From NCBI GenBank assembly GCA_032622095.1, contig CP136066.1, forward strand, positions 62,466,609 through 62,530,608: 64,000 bases of DNA, written 5' to 3'. The notes under the pieces are model-generated. The model did not search any database and was not told the origin of the DNA. It saw nothing but the letters and a program-made list of their open reading frames with translations. The position numbers and the translations under genes are program-made. The DNA is from Siphonodentalium dalli. Lineage: Eukaryota > Mollusca > Scaphopoda > Gadilida > Siphonodentaliidae. Of the stretch, positions 55,313 to 64,000 are shown one piece after another (the first letter of the stretch is position 1; every line of letters starts with the position of its first letter).

Positions 55313-55738
55313 CGGTCATACTTCCTTTCTGACTCTGCCACCGACTGGGTGCTAGTCTGTGGTTTTTTTTATATCTAGCGCGGGTTGTTCCAGACAGAAT
55401 GTCGAAACCAAGATGACGAAGATGTCCATACTTATAATGCCTTATTTCCACAGAGGTCCTATGAGCCAGATGACTCGAATTTGACCAGGTATTGTTTTCA
55501 TTTCACCCGTGACGGTATATGGTTTTCGTGCACACATTGTTACGCACTGGACCACCATTATCGTCGGCTCCCGATTCAACAGTGTTTCTGGCACATGCAG
55601 TGTCATCGCGGGATATGACACTTCATGTATATGAAGGAGCAGAGATACGGAATTTACCAAGTACGTTTTCCGATGTGTCTGAAATTCTTTTGCTCCTGAA
55701 ATAATTTTCAGACCGTTGATATATAGCAATAAGGAAAA
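55313..55738. other. Unassigned sequence
   Basis: Overlapping small frames on both strands (61-112 codons) lack recognisable domains. No repeat identified. Confidence 0.35.
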
Positions 55739-55935
55739 CACTGTGGCGATTGCTTTGAGAGAGTAATTCACGGTGACCAACTCAACGCCGAAAGCTTGAG
55801 TGGCGAGGATTAGTGAGCGCTATGGTGTATTCAACATGGTGCTATCAGTTTTGTCCAAACCTTACCATATACGACACACAATCACTGCGATACACCATGG
55901 AACACAGTTAATCATCGCGAACATTATACATATGC
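55739..55935 (+). mobile_element. AA-family element, partial copy
   Basis: CACTGTGGCGATTGCTTTGA, GTGACCAACTCAACGCCGAA, TATGGTGTATTCAACATGGT and CTATCAGTTTTGTCCAAACC match 56104-56225. After CGACACACAATCACTGCGAT it has about two array-like units before CATCGCGAAC. Confidence 0.8.
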
Positions 55936-56078
55936 AACTGGAATTTCATTGCCATAATTAATGGAAATGGACATTAAGACATTTTGACCAATTTCTACGA
56001 AAGCAGCCAAATGATACACAAAGATTATAGGTTCATAACTGCTCGTTGTGAAGTGTTGACGAGCATACAGCATGTAAA

Positions 56079-56674
56079 GAGTGTGCGATAAGCAAAACAC
56101 TCAACACCGCGGCGATTGTTTTGGGAGAGTGATTCACGGTGACAAACTCACACCAAAAGCTTGAGTGGAGAGGATTAGCGAGCACTATGGTGTATTCAAC
56201 ATGGTGCTATCAGTTTTGTCCAAACCTTACCATACACGACCATCAATCACACGCATGTAACACCGCTAATCACAGCGAACCTTCGATATATATGCAAGGG
56301 ACTCGCTTTGCATAGGTGTGAAATTTCCACAAATTGGCATTTGAGTGGTAATTAAATATTTGAACAAATCAATACAAGACAATATTACCATTATTTAGAT
56401 ATTCCTTTCACGCGAATCCGGGTGATCTTCAGTGGGTTTTGTGGGTCCCGGTCTTGAGTGTTTTGTTTATAGCACACTGTATTACTAAGATGAGAGTCAT
56501 TGTGTTCCCAGTTATTATTAATTGAATTATACACTATATGGACAATGACACGAACAACAATTACACAATTGGACATCAGTGCTTGAGGTCGAGTTTTAGA
56601 ATTCTGTAACGACATTCGTCAGGTGGGTATAGTTGGGTCCCCCGCGGTGTTGAGTGTTTTGCTTATCGCACACT
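56079..56674 (+). mobile_element. AA-family element with 32-bp inverted ends
   Basis: The left end GTGTGCGATAAGCAAAACAC then TCAACACCGCGG is mirrored by CCGCGGTGTTGAGTGTTTTG then CTTATCGCACAC. About 596 bp, non-coding. It is the compact form of the element that carries the 2-kb array at 44.6 kb. An extra terminus-like CTTGAGTGTTTTGTTTATAG lies inside near 56452. Confidence 0.85.
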
Positions 56675-56734
56675 ATTTATGGTACTGTAGGTTGACTGAC
56701 TGTGTATTGAGGAGTGACATTTTTTTGTCGCTGT

Positions 56735-56830
56735 TCGAAATGTGTTTTCATTGTGGCCCGCGCCATAAAACGGAGTAATGAATAACAGTTCACTGTGGGC
56801 TTATTTCATAATCAAATGAACCATTATGAA
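56735..56830 (+). mobile_element. E-family MITE arm, right orientation
   Basis: TTCGAAATGTGTTTTCATTG, GGCCCGCGCCATAAAACGGA and TTCACTGTGGGCTTATTTCA, in the same position relative to the AA end as at 48120. Confidence 0.8.
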
Positions 56831-57344
56831 CCATTGTCACACTCGCTACATACGCGGTACAATCATGTGTACTCTAAGCCACATTTACGGATACTAATGT
56901 TCCTTTTGAATGACCTATCATTGATCAGGAGCCTGATGCAGTCTGCTAACCGTGCGCACACAACGGTCACATTGCATGCCATCTCCATGACTGTGCATTG
57001 GATAAATGTTAAAACCCAACGTTGAATAGACTATACAGTGCAGTCTCTCCACCAGTTCTAACGATAGTGAAGTGTTCTCCGATTTCGCTGCTAGAGAAAC
57101 CATTGTGTTGCTACGATCGATGCTGGGTATACAAACGTTCTGGTATCTGCCGATAACATTGTTCTGGAGCCCAGAACGACAATAACGATTTAACTCAACA
57201 ATGAACCCATGGTTTTAGTTCATGGGACATCCGATTGTTAATCGAGTATAAGCCGTGAGTAACTATATCATAGTACAACCTGTTCTTCTGGACCATAAAC
57301 TCAATGCAAACAATTGGAAGGTCGAAACATGTTCAATATGGCAT
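56831..57344. other. Unassigned sequence
   Basis: No gene or repeat recognised. AACCCATGGTTTTAGTTCATGGG-type dyad near 57205-57230. Confidence 0.35.
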
Positions 57345-57425
57345 TACCCTCGTGAAAATAGGTTCATTTTGGACCTAAATGTTCACATAGGTTCATATTG
57401 GACTTATTTTATTCTTATATTCCTT
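57345..57425 (-). mobile_element. E-family MITE arm fragment, left orientation
   Basis: CCTCGTGAAAATAGGTTCAT, TTTGGACCTAAATGTTCACA and TAGGTTCATATTGGACTTAT. Confidence 0.7.
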
Positions 57426-57870
57426 AACTACGTATCACTATAGATAGTGCATGTGATGCCACGTACTTAATGTCCACACAGACTATTATAATAATAATCA
57501 GCATTTTACATACATTCTTGATGTGGTTGTCTGCCAATCCGGGCTGGTGGTCATTAAAGCTATTGATTACCCCTAACGTGCGAGCCCTAATAGCGTGCCG
57601 CCATGGCAACCAAAATGAGAACAACAGACGTCATTATATTATGTGTGCGTTGACGTCACACCGTAGATTTAAGTGTCATGGCCTAGACGGAGATACATCG
57701 GAGACAAAACTCCACCATTGACGCTCTAATTATACGCTTGCAAACTCCATGCAGCGTCCTCTCCGTTATCACTGCAATGGATAAATGATGGAACCTAGGA
57801 TGGTACATGTAGTTTGCGGACCGATACATCTATTTTTAGGTATCGCAGGAACTATATTTAGTCACCTATT
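57426..57870. other. Unassigned sequence
   Basis: No recognisable coding region or repeat. Confidence 0.35.
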
Positions 57871-58063
57871 ATCTTTATTTGACCATCAAACGTTTGCGAT
57901 AATGGTAATTATGTCGGTATTGATAACAACATGAACTGGGTCTGACATAGACAATTTTAATCCTAAAACATAAGAACTAAGATCATGTCAGAAATCCTTA
58001 CCTAATGTTCCTGTGGCAGTGGTATCTCAGCGGAGCGATGGGAGATAACTCTGCCTGGAGTTT
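57871..58063 (+). repeat. Dispersed repeat S, copy 2
   Basis: Homologue of 51477-51655 with an extra GGTATCTCAGCGGAGCGATG-type stretch before CTCTGCCTGGAGTTTGATAC. The extra bases partly repeat the sequence before them. Confidence 0.85.
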
Positions 58064-58285
58064 GATACGCTTGTTCCTAGAATTACAATGTTCCGACTGT
58101 GCCATATTTACAAAACCACATGCCACACTTCCGTGTGCATTTCGTTGACGTCATACGACGTAAATTACGTTCTGTCCATGCAACAGTGAAACCGGAACTA
58201 TGAAATAAAAGCATCATCACAAATGACAAAACAAGTCATAAGAATGTGTGCCTGATAAACCTTGTTTTATTCGCGGATTCTAGGA

Positions 58286-58347
58286 CTTGTGCCATCGCGG
58301 AAGGATATATAACTCGGGATTGCGCCTCTCGTTCTATCCTTCCGCGC
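58286..58347. repeat. Small hairpin
   Basis: GCGGAAGGATA pairs with TATCCTTCCGC around a 40-bp loop. Isolated; significance unknown. Confidence 0.7.
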
Positions 58348-59694
58348 TGGTAATCATGTCATATCAACAAACCCGCTGACAAACCCGTGACGTTCTGTGT
58401 ATTTACTGGAATATGATGTATGCCACTTCTGTTCCGAATCCATTACACGGACATTCCGTAAATTAAGGAATGTGATTGAATGGGCAGTCATGTCTCCAGA
58501 TTATATATCGGCATACCAATGATGTATCATCGACTTACAGGGTATCTAATGTATTTCACGATGACCATATTTAAATATCACGACACTCAAGTTAAATTAT
58601 CAAGTTATCGTTTAAATGGCATTTAATCGTGAAATCGTTAAAAAAAAACCCGCAAAAGAAAACGATGCAGTTAGTCGGTAGGAGATATGACACTTGTAGT
58701 GTAGTATCACATAATAACATAGTCTTTTATTTTTATTGTCATGCATCTGTTTTTGCCAGAAGGTCGAATCAGGTGTCTTATCTGTTTCGCTACGTGATTA
58801 TGAGAACATGTTAATGCGGGACAGGATGTCTAGGCATGCAATGCTCAGTCAATTATTGACATCTCCAAGGCTACGTCACACTTGCTTTTATTCTCTGTCA
58901 CATATGGACCCCCACAATGCGAGAAGAAGACGACATCCAACATCACAATGCTTCTTATTTGAGCGAGGCTGGACACGTGGATAAAGATTGTGTGTCAGCC
59001 AAATGACGCTATGTGGCACAATTTACTGGAATATAATGTATGACATACGTCTGTTCGGAGTGCATTACGCCGACGTAAGGCGACGTTTCCGTAAATTATG
59101 GAATGTGATTAATGGGCAGTCATGTCACCAGATTATATATCGCCCTAAAACGATGTATCATTATTAGTGAACCCATGAAACTAGTCGACTTACAGGGCAT
59201 CTAATGTATTGCTCGCTGACCATATTTAAATATCACGACACTCAAGCTAAATTACCAGGGCATTTAATGCATTGCCCGCGGACCATATTTGAATATCATT
59301 TGACTCAAGCTACTCTGCATAGTGTGCATCGTTTAAATGACATGTAATCGTGCAATCATCAAACAAGAAACCCGCAAAAGAAAACGATGTAGTTATTTGT
59401 AGCAGATTATGACACATTCTTATGGCCTTTTATTGGCATGCGTCTATTTCTTACGTGAGCGAGGCTTGACACGCGGATAAAGGCCATATGCCAGCAAATG
59501 ACGCTCTAATACCACACTTTACTGGAATATAATGTATGATACATCTGTTGAGATTGCATTACGCGGACATTTCCGTAAATTATGCAATGTGATTAATGGG
59601 TTGTCAAGTCTCCAGATTATATATCGGCCTAAAAACGATGTATCATTTTTAGTGATCCCATGAAAGTGGTCGACTTACAGGGCATCTAATGCAT

Positions 59695-59768
59695 AAATAA
59701 AGAGAGTAGTTGGGCGCGAACCGCCTGGGATGGTCGAAAAGATCGAGTGATCTTTTCCTTCACCCCAA
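59695..59768. mobile_element. 74-bp structured element, copy 3, with 13-bp TSD
   Basis: The insertion splits GCATCTAATGCAT, which appears at 59682-59694 and again at 59769-59781; the other array units have it once. The inserted body runs from AATAAAGAGAGTAGTTGGGC through GGGATGGTCGAAAAGATCGA to TTCACCCCAA. The GC hairpin is weakened here (GGGCGCGAACCGCC). Confidence 0.92.
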
Positions 59769-60668
59769 GCATCTAATGCATTGCTCTCGGACCATATTTG
59801 AATATCACGTGACTCAAGTTACTGTACATAGTGCGTATCGTTTAAATGGCTCGTAATCGTGCAATCGTCACACAAGAAAACCTCAAAAGAAAACGATGTA
59901 TAGTTGTTGGTATATAGGAGTTATGATGGTAGCACATAAGGCATGCACGGTCTTTTATTATCATGCATCATTCTGTTTCTTGTCAGAAGGTCGACTTAGG
60001 TATGTTATATTATGTCTCTACATATGCCATCAACGCCGTTTTTCGATTAATCTATGAGCGTATAGATGTCTCAGTGGGCGAACAACATACTGTATTTCTG
60101 TACAGATACCCAAGCAGGTTATAACCTATACGTATAATCCCGCGAAGAATGGTAATGCGGGACAGGGTGTCTATAAGTATGCAATACTCTGCCAATGGTT
60201 GACATCGCTGAGGCTTTGTCACACTTCCTTGTAGTATCTGTCCCATATGGAACCCCACCATGAGAGAAGTAGACGACATCGGACAGCACACTGCTTCTTA
60301 TTTGAGCGAGGCTTGACACGTGGATAAAGGCATTATGCCACACAATATGCTTTTGTTCGGAGTGCATTTCCGTAAATTATGGAATTTGATTAATGGGCTG
60401 TCATGTCACCAGATTATATATCGGCCTAAAAACATTTTCATTGATGAAGTGAACAAAATAGTCGACTTACAGGGCATCTAAAGTATTGTTCGATGACCAT
60501 ATTTGATAATACCGACACCCAAGTTACTGTACATAGTTTGTATCGTTTAAGCGGCATGTAATCGTGCAATCGTCAAACAAGAAACCCGCAAAAGAAAACG
60601 ATGTAGTTGTTGGTAGGAGATATGACACTTGTATTAGCGCATAAGATCACGGTCTTTTATATATACGT

Positions 60669-61370
60669 TATAAGCACGGCGTCCGATTTATAAGTGAAAT
60701 CAAGATCACAAGCGTCCGGATGGCGCGCGTGGTGTTTATTTCGCTTATAAATCGGACGCCGTGCTTATAACATATTTATAATACCCAATCAGCCCGAGAA
60801 ACTTACAATCAGTCATGAGTTTCTCTTACCAATTAAATGTGTGGTAAGTCTTTCAAACCTGGTCCGCTTATAAATCGGACGCCGTGCTTATAACATATTT
60901 ATAACACCAATCAGCCCGAGAAACTTACAATCAGTCATTAGTTTCTCTTACCAATTAAATGTGTGGTAAGTCTTTCAAACCTGGTCCGCTTATAAATCGG
61001 ACGCCGTGCTTATAACATATTTATAATACCCAATCAGCCCGAGAAACTTACAATCAGTCATGAGTTTCTCTTACCAATTAAATGTGTGGTAAGTCTTTCA
61101 AACCTGGTCCGGTGAATACCAATCAATACTCCATGGTCGGTATTACACCCAGACAGTTCAACGCATTGTATTTGTGCCGAATCATGCTATTTCAATTGAC
61201 TATTGTGTTATTCGTGGAGTAATTAGAGAGCACACTACACTTATATTATTTTGTGCATTATTCCTGCGTATCGGATGTATTTATTCCATACATTCCAAGC
61301 TGGATTTATAATAACCGGACCTCAATGCATAACTTCCATTGGTCGAGGGCTGATTGGCGTGTTATAATGT
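60669..61370. mobile_element. About 700-bp insertion with TTATAA ends in the tandem array
   Basis: Other array units run directly from TCTTTTAT to TGTCATGCATCTG. Here about 700 bp intervene, starting TTATAAGCACGGCGTCCG and ending GGCGTGTTATAA. The first 100 bp form a foldback (GCACGGCGTCCGATTTATAA with TTATAAATCGGACGCCGTGC at 60747-60766), and a 123-bp triplication follows. Confidence 0.75.
60742..61110 (+). repeat. Tandem triplication, 122-123-bp units
   Basis: Units start at 60742, 60865 and 60987 with CGCTTATAAATCGGACGCCG and end CTTTCAAACCTGGTC. They are almost identical, differing by 1-2 bases, so this is a recent expansion inside the inserted element. Confidence 0.96.
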
Positions 61371-61930
61371 CATGCATCTGTTTGTTGTGAGAAGGTCGAA
61401 TCAGGTATGTTATAGGTGCCTCTACGTGATTATGAGAACATGATACTGCAGGACAGTGTGTCTATGGCATGCAATACTCTGTTACTGATTGACATATTCG
61501 AGGCTATGTCACACGTCCTTCTATTATCTGTCCCATGTGGAACCCCCACAATGAGAGACGCAGACGACATCAAAGAGAACAATGGTTCTCATGTGAGCGA
61601 GACTTCACACGCGGATAAAGGCAGTATGCAACTCAATGACGCTCTAATACCACATGCACTTTACTGGAATATAATGTATGAGTATTATTCTTCTGTTCAG
61701 AGTGCATTACGCGGGTATATCCGTAAATTATGGGATATGATTAATGAGCAGTCATGCCTCAAGATTATATAACGGCATAACATACGGTGTATCATGTTCA
61801 ATGATGCCATGCAAAGTGTCGACTTACGGGCGACTAATGCATTGCTTGAGGACCATATGGTGGAATATCACCAGACTAAAGTTACTTTGCAGACAGTAGT
61901 TTGTATCGCTTAAATGGCACGTAATCTGTT

Positions 61931-62691
61931 AAAGATACATTAGGGTTCCGGACCTCCAGTTACAACAACAACAACAACAACAACAACATAAATATTTCTT
62001 TTAAACGGACATGGCTCATTCGAAACTCCAATTTTTTGTATACATAATTTGGAGCGACGGACACGATATGTCGATAAATAAACGAACTATTGATATACCG
62101 GCTGCTTCGTGTGCTCCCGATACACACTTGCGGTACAGCGGTACAGCGGTGTCTGTGAATAAAACGTGGTCTAGACGTAAGTTTGATAAATAGTTGCAGA
62201 GAAAAATGAGTTTATACCAATGAAGAGAACAAAGGAAAAATATCATTTACTATATCAAGATTTCATACGAAATAATTAATCAAATGAGAAATCCGTACAC
62301 GCAAACCGACGGCGAATGCGTGATAAAGAATACTGCCCTTTTATGGACAATAGACTAGTTTCCATTAAAAGAAGATAGTAGTCTGTCCTATATATAAACG
62401 AAATTGTCACACACTCCTCAATCGGGAATGCTGATGATTAATAATAACCGCTGTATTATGTTAGTAGTCATAATAATCCACGCGCTATTTAATAAAAGGA
62501 CTATCACAACTTCAAACGGAAAACTAAGGAGAGCGGTAACATCAAACGAGAGGTCCCAGTATGATCTCATTCGCTGAGTGAAATAATATAGGTTACATAA
62601 TTAGCCAATCAATATGACGTCTGCAAGGAAAGCTCCGATGCAATGGATCATGTGATGCAAACATCGGAACCTTGACACAATATAAGACTCG
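61931..62691. other. Unassigned, with an (AAC)n microsatellite
   Basis: An ACA-repeat run lies at 61962-61989, after a GGTTCCGGACCT block like that at 39970. CGGTACAGCGGTACAGCGGT is a short direct repeat near 62132. No gene recognised. Confidence 0.6.
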
Positions 62692-62925
62692 TTAACCCTT
62701 CCATGACTGAAGCTTCCTGAAAAATTGTGGAAACCCTGTGCCAGTGCATTACCATATATATGCAAGCCCCCCCCATAGGGAGCCTAGCATATATAAGAGA
62801 ATACATTGACCTCATAATATTTACCTTATCTTGTAAGCCTATGGGAGACTCGCATATGTAAGAGAATGAACTGGCACATGATCGTTAATGCTGCACCACC
62901 GCTACCCATGTCATGAAAGGGCTAA
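62692..62925. mobile_element. TTAA-type palindrome MITE, locus 10
   Basis: Ends are TTAACCCTTCCATGACTGAA and CATGTCATGAAAGGGCTAA. Two diverged hairpins carry ATATATGCAAG, GGGAGCCTAGCATATATAAG and GGGAGACTCGCATATGTAAG. It is the most complete member of the CATGACTG end type. Confidence 0.85.
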
Positions 62926-64000
62926 TCACATTATACACGACTGTGGATGGAATGTAGAGTACGAACAGAAATGTATGTGTGTGGTCTATGTACATGTTAT
63001 GTATACGCGTTAAAGATGGATTATCTATGTATATAACAAGCTGTATATTGATTTATGTGCATAAAATAATAAATATGAATTGAAGTTTCTATAAATTAGT
63101 ATTGATTTTAATTCGCATATGTTCTTATACAATGCGATGATCAAGTGGGACACATATTTGATACTATTTTTAGAACAGACAATTAAGGCGATATCAGATA
63201 GCGATAGAGATTATTACAGTTCGCCCATTGCGACGCTCTGAACGTCATTTGTAACATATTGATTACTTGTATTGTTTTTATTCCACAGTTTTAATCGACA
63301 ATGAGTCCAACATCAACAATCATGCCATGGGATTCGCCCTCTTGGATGAAACATTGGGCTGACTTTGTGTCCATCGGGCCACCATACGCAACCATTCCAT
63401 TGTCTGGTATTCTCTATCATTAACTTCTGAGCTTAAGGTCAACTACCTTATATTGAACACGTCTATGCCGATAGTTAGTTTTCATAATGGATATTTCAAT
63501 GAACCAGGTTACGTCATATTGCGGAAGTCATGTTCGTAATTTATGTTGTCCCCAAATAAGTTTTTTCCGTGCTAATTTCAAACACACAGTCATACGTCTA
63601 AAAGGAATATGATCCATCTATCTGTGTGAGGCTTGCTACATGATTCACAACATGATCTAACTAATAACACCCACATGGTGCCACTCACATACATGAGCAG
63701 ATGACATCTGCATTTTATATGTATACAGTATATCATTGTTTATAAAAAAAAACGCATAATAACCGGAGTTATCGACCTTTCAGTGGGCTTTCTTGAATCT
63801 AGAACCTGAATGGATGTACGCTGTTAAATAATTACTGAAAACATTTCAGTAATTCTTCAAATCAAAGTCTTCCAAATATACATGGAATTCCCGAATAGGC
63901 TACTCCGCTAATATCGAACAAAATCGATTAACATTCCCAGCCAAACTGAAACCTTGTTTCGGCTAGTTTGACAAATAGCCATGTCCAATAAGACCGTGAC
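62926..64000. other. Unassigned sequence to the window end
   Basis: I see no gene, transposon end or tandem repeat in the last kilobase. Confidence 0.4.

Larger units (their letters stand above)
58404..61930 (+). repeat. Degenerate long tandem array, about 0.5-0.8-kb units
   Basis: Five units share the ordered blocks TTTACTGGAATATAATGTAT, TTCCGTAAATTATGGAATGT, GATTATATATCGGC, CGACTTACAGGGCATCTAAT, AACCCGCAAAAGAAAACGAT, TCATGCATCTGTTT and CTTATTTGAGCGAGGCT. The GATTATATATCGGC-type anchors are at about 58499, 59134, 59615, 60411 and 61756. Units differ by deletions and by two later insertions (59695-59768 and 60669-61370). Small frames in it are not genes. Confidence 0.88.

Noticed and set aside
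61416-61772. 118-codon plus-strand frame
   Set aside because: It lies in a degenerate tandem unit whose other copies do not keep the frame.

Overview
The window is eukaryotic nuclear DNA from an invertebrate animal. It is AT-rich, has no operons or dense coding, and is packed with short non-autonomous transposons, tRNA-derived SINEs, minisatellites and old duplicated repeats. One SINE (24565-24877) has a tRNA head, a body and an (ATTG)n tail of a kind I recall from molluscs and other lophotrochozoans. A FLYWCH/Mutator-like transposase relic and a LINE reverse-transcriptase relic also fit a marine invertebrate. A mollusc is my best guess, not a proof. I see no host protein-coding gene I can defend: the only recognisable protein homologies are two broken transposon genes.

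Layout. 0-6 kb: a TTAA-ended palindrome MITE, dispersed repeats and foldbacks. 6-10 kb: long hairpins, a MITE and three copies of an old repeat. 11.6-12.6 kb: MULE transposase pseudogene on the minus strand. 13.9-15.7 kb: duplicated repeats and an 835-bp TTAA MITE. 16.2-16.7 kb: 18-bp minisatellite. 17.3-19.3 kb: two inverted copies of a 400-bp palindrome MITE. 19.9-24.9 kb: nested MITEs and three SINEs, including a TTAA transposon inside a SINE tail. 26.2-27.5 kb: LINE RT pseudogene. 28-31 kb: TTAA MITEs and 93-bp palindromes. 31.2-35.1 kb: a 30-bp array, then a 3-kb array of 27-bp units. 35-44 kb: many MITEs, among them a filled site whose empty homologue lies about 0.85 kb away. 44.6-46.8 kb: 2-kb array of 30-bp units inside a dispersed element. 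47-52 kb: MITEs and a GC-rich foldback. 52-62 kb: two degenerate tandem arrays with later insertions. 62.7 kb: a last palindrome MITE.

How the parts relate. (1) Most DNA elements end in or target TTAA, the signature of piggyBac-like transposition, and several unrelated internal sequences share that target. (2) One 66-bp hairpin has been carried into elements with at least four different ends. (3) At least three minisatellites of 26-30 bp units arose by expanding a short segment that is still single-copy in other copies of the same repeat in this window. (4) A 74-bp structured element with a 13-bp target duplication occurs three times. Long open frames in the 27-bp and 30-bp arrays follow from unit lengths divisible by three and are not taken as genes.
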